This document shows positions 5,927 through 9,314 of a stretch of 9,314 nucleotides of DNA, piece by piece. Within the stretch, counting starts at the first letter, position 1; each line of letters starts with the position of its first letter. A program made the translations under genes and the position numbers. The notes below the pieces were generated by a model that had not been told where the DNA came from, did not search any database, and saw only the letters and a list, made by a program, of their open reading frames with translations. Source of the stretch: Flavipsychrobacter sp. (GTDB taxonomy: Bacteria > Bacteroidota > Bacteroidia > Chitinophagales > Chitinophagaceae); the NCBI GenBank assembly GCA_021156265.1, contig JAJNBR010000101.1:1-9314 (forward strand). Reading direction: 5' to 3'.

Positions 5927-7153
5927 ATGAATTTACCATTTTTCATAGCAAGGCGTTTTATGTTCCGGGGCAAAGACGGGTTCTCTGCCTTCATCATACG
6001 TCTTGCAATTGTGGCCACTGCCCTCAGCGTGGCTACGATGATCATTACTGTTGCCTTTATAACCGGCTTTAAACACGAGATACGTGATAAGTTGTTCAGC
6101 TTCTGGGGGCATGTTCACATTACACCGTTCACACCCAATGCCAGTACTATTATCACCCCCGACCCGATAAAGATCGACCATAAACTGGAGTTGCAGATAA
6201 AGAGCCTGCCGCATGTGCAAAGTATAGCTGCTTTTGCCGTACGTCCGGGTATTCTCCATAGCAACGACCTGATGGAAGGCGTACAGCTTAAAGGAGTAGA
6301 CAGCACTTACCAATTTCCTGAGGGGATAACGCTGACTGGTAAGCTGGATTATTCAGATTCATCTTATTCTAAAGAGATACTACTCTCTACTGTCATGGCC
6401 AACCGGCTGAAGGTAAATACAGGCGATGACGTGCAGCTTTATTTCCTGGAGCCGGGTTCTACGCTGCCGCGCATCCGTAAGGTAAAACTGGCCGGTACCT
6501 TCCATACCGGTATGGATGAAGTGGACAAGGAGTACGGTATCTGCGACCTGCGTCTCTTGCAGCGCATCAACAGCTGGGGGGCGAATGATATCAATGGTTA
6601 CCAGGTGATGCTGGATAAAGAGGAAGCTTCCGACACGGTTTCGATGCAGATATTTAACAACTACCTCGAGGCCCCGCTCACCACGCACACTATGGCGGAG
6701 ATATTTCCCAATATCTACGACTGGCTGCAATTGCAGGATGTGAATGCCCGCATTATCATTATCATCATGGCGGTAGTGGCCATCATTAACCTGGCGGTAG
6801 CGCTCCTGATATTAATCGTTGAGCATGCGCGCATGGTGGGCTTATTCAAGGCGCAGGGCATGACACAGGGCAGCATGCAGATGATCTTCCTGTACTACGC
6901 GGGCCTCATCGCCGCAATGGGCATTTTTGCAGGTAACCTACTGGGCGTTGGTCTTTGCCTGCTGCAGCAAGCTACCGGTTTCCTCAAGCTCTCAGAAACT
7001 ACTTATTATGTGCGCCAGGTGCCGGTGCGTATTTTTTGGTACGATGCGGCGCTTATCGATATAGGTACGTTGATACTCTGCATACTTTGTATGTGGCTTC
7101 CATCGTTGTATATTCGTCGTATACAACCTGCAAGGGTTTTGCAATTCAAATAG
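5927..7153 (+). CDS. FtsX-family ABC transporter permease, LolC/LolE-like
   Basis: Inner-membrane permease subunit of an ABC transporter of the LolCDE/MacB type, which uses ATP-driven movements to act on substrates at the periplasmic side; in Proteobacteria LolCDE releases lipoproteins for sorting to the outer membrane. The 408 residues show the standard plan: N-terminal MNLPFFIARRFMF, first transmembrane helix about 22-46, a large periplasmic MacB-like domain about 47-270, then the FtsX domain with three helices (about 274-297, 318-348, 375-396) and the sequence EHARMVGLFKAQGM between them, typical of the cytoplasmic coupling loop. It ends RRIQPARVLQFK, as usual in the family. No ATPase gene is adjacent, so the LolD-like partner must be elsewhere. 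The start fits the family N-terminus. The next gene begins 1 nt after its stop. Family is firm; lipoprotein release is inferred. Confidence 0.9.
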   Translation: MNLPFFIARRFMFRGKDGFSAFIIRLAIVATALSVATMIITVAFITGFKHEIRDKLFSFWGHVHITPFTPNASTIITPDPIKIDHKLELQIKSLPHVQSIAAFAVRPGILHSNDLMEGVQLKGVDSTYQFPEGITLTGKLDYSDSSYSKEILLSTVMANRLKVNTGDDVQLYFLEPGSTLPRIRKVKLAGTFHTGMDEVDKEYGICDLRLLQRINSWGANDINGYQVMLDKEEASDTVSMQIFNNYLEAPLTTHTMAEIFPNIYDWLQLQDVNARIIIIIMAVVAIINLAVALLILIVEHARMVGLFKAQGMTQGSMQMIFLYYAGLIAAMGIFAGNLLGVGLCLLQQATGFLKLSETTYYVRQVPVRIFWYDAALIDIGTLILCILCMWLPSLYIRRIQPARVLQFK

Positions 7154-7154
7154 C

Positions 7155-8093
7155 TTGACCAACAAAGAACAATACCGTAATTTCTGCCGTCGCAATAATG
7201 ACCTGCCACCTTTCCTTTGCGATTGGTGGATGGATGCTACCTGCGATGACTGGGACGCGGCCATTGAAAAGAATGGTGACACCATATCGGGCGTCTGGCC
7301 TTATGCAGTAGCGAAGCGTATCAGAGTTGGACTGTTACGCAACACAAAGTTTAGTCCATACCAGGGACCTTTTGTTGCCTTTCCTGCCGACCTGAAAGAA
7401 AGCAACCGTGATAGCTTTGAGCATGACACTATTTCGGCAATGTTGAAACAACTGCCTGCGGTGAAAGTTTGGAACCTCGCGCTGCAGCCGGCTATCAAAC
7501 AAGCAGGTTTGTTTAAGAACGCGGGAATGCAGGTTCAGGTGCAGCAGACCTTCCTTCTCGATGTACAGCAAAGCGAGCAAGAGATCTTGTCGAATATGAA
7601 GGAGAGCCTGCGCCGGAATATTCGTGCAGCTGAAAAGGAGTTTGCGATAACAGATTCACCCGAACATCTCGGAGTGTTGTACGAATACCAAAAGCATACG
7701 CTAACAGGTAAAGGTGCGGGACAGCCATACACGTTGGCCGACATGCAAAGACTCATGGATGCATGCAGTCAGCATAACAGTGCTACATTGTGGGTAGCTA
7801 AGAAATACGACGAGATACAAGCGCTGATATGGAACGTCTGGAATGCTGACACCAGCTATTATTTTATGGGTGCACAAAAGCCCGGCGGCGACAGTTATCG
7901 TGCGATAACGGCCTTGCTTTGGCATTCTATTAAAGAAGCAAAACATCGCGGCAACAAAACCTTTGACCTCGAAGGTAGTATGGATGCAGGCGTTGAAAAA
8001 TTCTTCCGCAGCTTTGGTGGAAGGCGTGAGTTATATCTGGTGCTGAAGAAGAACGATTCGCTACTGTGGCGAATCAAAGAGATGATTTCTTAA
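7155..8093 (+). CDS. GNAT-fold protein of the BioF2/FemX-like (Acetyltransf_6) type
   Basis: A 312-residue soluble protein resembling Bacteroidota proteins with a BioF2-like acetyltransferase domain, related in fold to FemAB/FemX aminoacyl transferases. Family-like stretches: WWMDATC near the N-terminus, LLRNTKFSPYQGPFVAFP (about 60-77), SLRRNIRAAEKEF (151-163), and FDLEGSMDAGVEKFFRSFGG (270-289), the conserved end of the domain. The acyl donor and acceptor are unknown; relatives act in cell-envelope or polysaccharide modification. The start must be TTG at 7155: the frame has no ATG until residue 26, and residues from TTG onward fit the family N-terminus (TNKEQYRNF before the WW motif). TTG follows the permease stop after 1 nt, so translation is probably coupled. 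Its stop abuts the stop of the convergent gene. Confidence 0.78.
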   Translation: MTNKEQYRNFCRRNNDLPPFLCDWWMDATCDDWDAAIEKNGDTISGVWPYAVAKRIRVGLLRNTKFSPYQGPFVAFPADLKESNRDSFEHDTISAMLKQLPAVKVWNLALQPAIKQAGLFKNAGMQVQVQQTFLLDVQQSEQEILSNMKESLRRNIRAAEKEFAITDSPEHLGVLYEYQKHTLTGKGAGQPYTLADMQRLMDACSQHNSATLWVAKKYDEIQALIWNVWNADTSYYFMGAQKPGGDSYRAITALLWHSIKEAKHRGNKTFDLEGSMDAGVEKFFRSFGGRRELYLVLKKNDSLLWRIKEMIS

Positions 8094-8399
8094 TTATCCT
8101 TTTACATACTCCAGCGCCGCCTGCGCATAACCCTTCCATTTTGCCTTGTACTCGTAAGGTAGCTGCACCCATTCCTTCATCGCCCTTCCTTTACCCGATG
8201 GGTCGAACAACACCGCACCTTTCAGCTTCAATGCTTCCGCATGTTCATCGCCAGTTAGTTTGCAAACCAGGCAGTTTTGAAAAAAGCTGATAAAGGCCTT
8301 GCCGTTTATCTTAAAGCAAGGCTTGCCAAACATCTGGCTTTCTACTGCATTTTCCAGGCTGGTGCCGATCTTCGTATATAGTTTCTGTTCTTTGTCCAC
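8094..8399 (-). CDS. Small TfoX-N-like domain protein
   Basis: A 101-residue protein like the single-domain TfoX/Sxy N-terminal family: ENAVESQMFGKPCFKINGKA (about 16-35), a Cys-containing strand SFFQNCLVCKL, then EALKLKGAVLFDP and a KEWVQLP turn before a C-terminal helix. In gamma-Proteobacteria full TfoX/Sxy regulates competence, but single-domain homologues are widespread and their function is not established, so no competence role is claimed. The start is GTG at 8399-8397; there is no ATG earlier in the frame before the upstream stop. That stop (8403-8405) lies 3 nt upstream, so the gene is probably translated by reinitiation and forms an operon with the GNAT gene before it. It contains four cysteines-or-fewer and no signal peptide, consistent with a cytoplasmic protein. 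Confidence 0.68.
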   Translation of the reverse strand: MDKEQKLYTKIGTSLENAVESQMFGKPCFKINGKAFISFFQNCLVCKLTGDEHAEALKLKGAVLFDPSGKGRAMKEWVQLPYEYKAKWKGYAQAALEYVKG

Positions 8400-8402
8400 G
8401 GA

Positions 8403-9314
8403 TTAGAAGTTTAACATCGGGTGACGTTTGAATTCTTTGTTCCTGTCGAACAAGTAGCGCATGGTTTGCAGGATGCGGGTGCGCTCGGTAGCTATGCTTT
8501 CTGCAATATTGATCATTTTGGGATTGAAATCGCCTATCCACTGCATTTCGTACCGTTGGTACTTAGCGGCAGGTTGTATCACTTTAGCTCCTTCTATCAC
8601 CATAAAAGCATCTATTCCCTTTCCCTGGAACTCAGGTATAATGCCGAAGGCGATACCCAGGAAACGGTTACACTTGCCAAACTTTTGCAGCCAAAGGAAT
8701 TTCAGTTTTTGTAGCAGGCCAAACTTGCCGTTCAGGTGTTTGAAATACTGGTTCAGGTCGGGCAGGTTCACCCAAAAAGCAATAGGTTCATCCTTGTAGT
8801 AGGTAAACCACACAATGCTTTCATCCATCACGGGTTTCATCTTGTCAAACATCTTACGCACCACCTTTTCTTCCAGCGACTTTCCAGCGCCATGCAGGGC
8901 GAATGCTTTGTTGTAGATGTAGGTAAAGTCCTTTGCAAACTTATCGAGCTGGCTTTTCCTGATATGCTGAGCGCGGTAGTTCGGGTCTTTCGATAGCTCT
9001 TCATGCCGCTGGTAGAATTTATCGGATAACCTGACCTGGACATTCATGCCGAAACATACCTGGTTGAAGTAGGTTTCAAATCCATAGTTCCTGAAGAGTT
9101 GCTCGTAATAAGGCGGGTTGTAATTCATGCAATACAATGGCTCCTGGAAACCTTCTACCTGCAAGCCCCACCAACGTTCGCGTTCGCCGAAGTTGATGGG
9201 TCCGTCCATCGCTTCCATGCCGCGCTCTGTCAGCCATTGTTTGCAATGATCGAATATAAAGTTTGCAGCGTGCTGGTCGTTGATGCATTCAAAGAAGCCG
9301 ATGCCTCCTGTAGG
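8403..9314 (-). CDS. GNAT-family N-acetyltransferase-like protein (5' truncated by window edge)
   Basis: The frame is open from the right edge, beginning PTGGIGFFECINDQHAANF, and gives 303 visible residues before TAA at 8405-8403. An internal ATG at 9218 is not the real start, because the conserved stretch before it belongs to the family. Full-length members in Bacteroidota, as I recall them, have about 380 residues, so roughly 80 are missing. The acetyl-CoA-binding motif A is seen as GIIPEFQGKGIDAFMV (Gln230-Gly233 in visible numbering), in place of the usual Q/RxxGxG/A with Asp as last residue. The domain is followed by EMQWIGDFNPKMINIAES and a C-terminal FKRHPM. Substrate is unknown. It leads a minus-strand pair with the TfoX-N-like gene. 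Confidence 0.8.
   Translation of the reverse strand, partial: PTGGIGFFECINDQHAANFIFDHCKQWLTERGMEAMDGPINFGERERWWGLQVEGFQEPLYCMNYNPPYYEQLFRNYGFETYFNQVCFGMNVQVRLSDKFYQRHEELSKDPNYRAQHIRKSQLDKFAKDFTYIYNKAFALHGAGKSLEEKVVRKMFDKMKPVMDESIVWFTYYKDEPIAFWVNLPDLNQYFKHLNGKFGLLQKLKFLWLQKFGKCNRFLGIAFGIIPEFQGKGIDAFMVIEGAKVIQPAAKYQRYEMQWIGDFNPKMINIAESIATERTRILQTMRYLFDRNKEFKRHPMLNF

Noticed and set aside
8403..9218. ATG at 9218 as the start of the GNAT gene
   Set aside because: The frame stays open to the window edge and the residues before this ATG (PTGGIGFFECIND and onward) look like family sequence, so the true start lies outside the window.
1..9314. Mobile element, CRISPR array, tRNA/rRNA, phage or defence gene cluster
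   Set aside because: No transposase, integrase, repeat-spacer pattern, tRNA-like cloverleaf or defence domains were seen, and the intergenic gaps are all under 150 bp.

Overview
The window reads as Bacteroidota chromosome, probably from the Chitinophagia. Three things point there. Lipoproteins of types typical of the phylum (DUF4369/TlpA thioredoxin, HmuY-like) are present. The F1 beta subunit carries the extra segments I associate with Bacteroidota, next to a short epsilon subunit. Several start sites are preceded by TTG-N18/19-TAnnTTTG promoters (the Bacteroidota -33/-7 type) rather than Shine-Dalgarno/sigma70 patterns. GC content looks close to 50%. I cannot name a genus.

Layout. (1) 1-1126, minus: a secreted TlpA-like thiol-disulfide oxidoreductase lipoprotein, cut by the left edge near its C-terminus. 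(2) 1127-1272: a divergent promoter region. (3) 1273-2268, plus: an HmuY-like lipoprotein. (4) 2325-3929, plus: a multi-pass membrane protein resembling GT-C glycosyltransferases, function unassigned. (5) 4053-5818, plus: atpD and atpC, encoding F1 ATPase beta and a short epsilon. A canonical promoter precedes the pair and a 13-bp perfect-stem terminator follows it, so it forms its own transcription unit, away from other atp genes as far as the window shows. (6) 5927-8093, plus: a LolC/E-type FtsX permease followed after 1 nt by a BioF2/FemX-like acetyltransferase-fold protein with a TTG start. (7) 9314-8094, minus: a GNAT-family protein entering from the right edge, followed after 3 nt by a small TfoX-N-like protein with a GTG start. 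The stop codons of the two convergent units abut exactly at 8093/8094.

The genes are mostly housekeeping and envelope functions. atpD/atpC supply catalytic and coupling subunits of ATP synthase. The permease, the two lipoproteins and the membrane protein act at the envelope. I see no mobile element, CRISPR array, tRNA/rRNA or defence locus, and no evidence of a new multi-gene system. The more interesting points are promoter architecture (including a nearly leaderless permease mRNA), non-ATG starts at tight gene junctions, an internal duplication in the HmuY-like protein, the reduced epsilon subunit and the unassigned GT-C-like protein.
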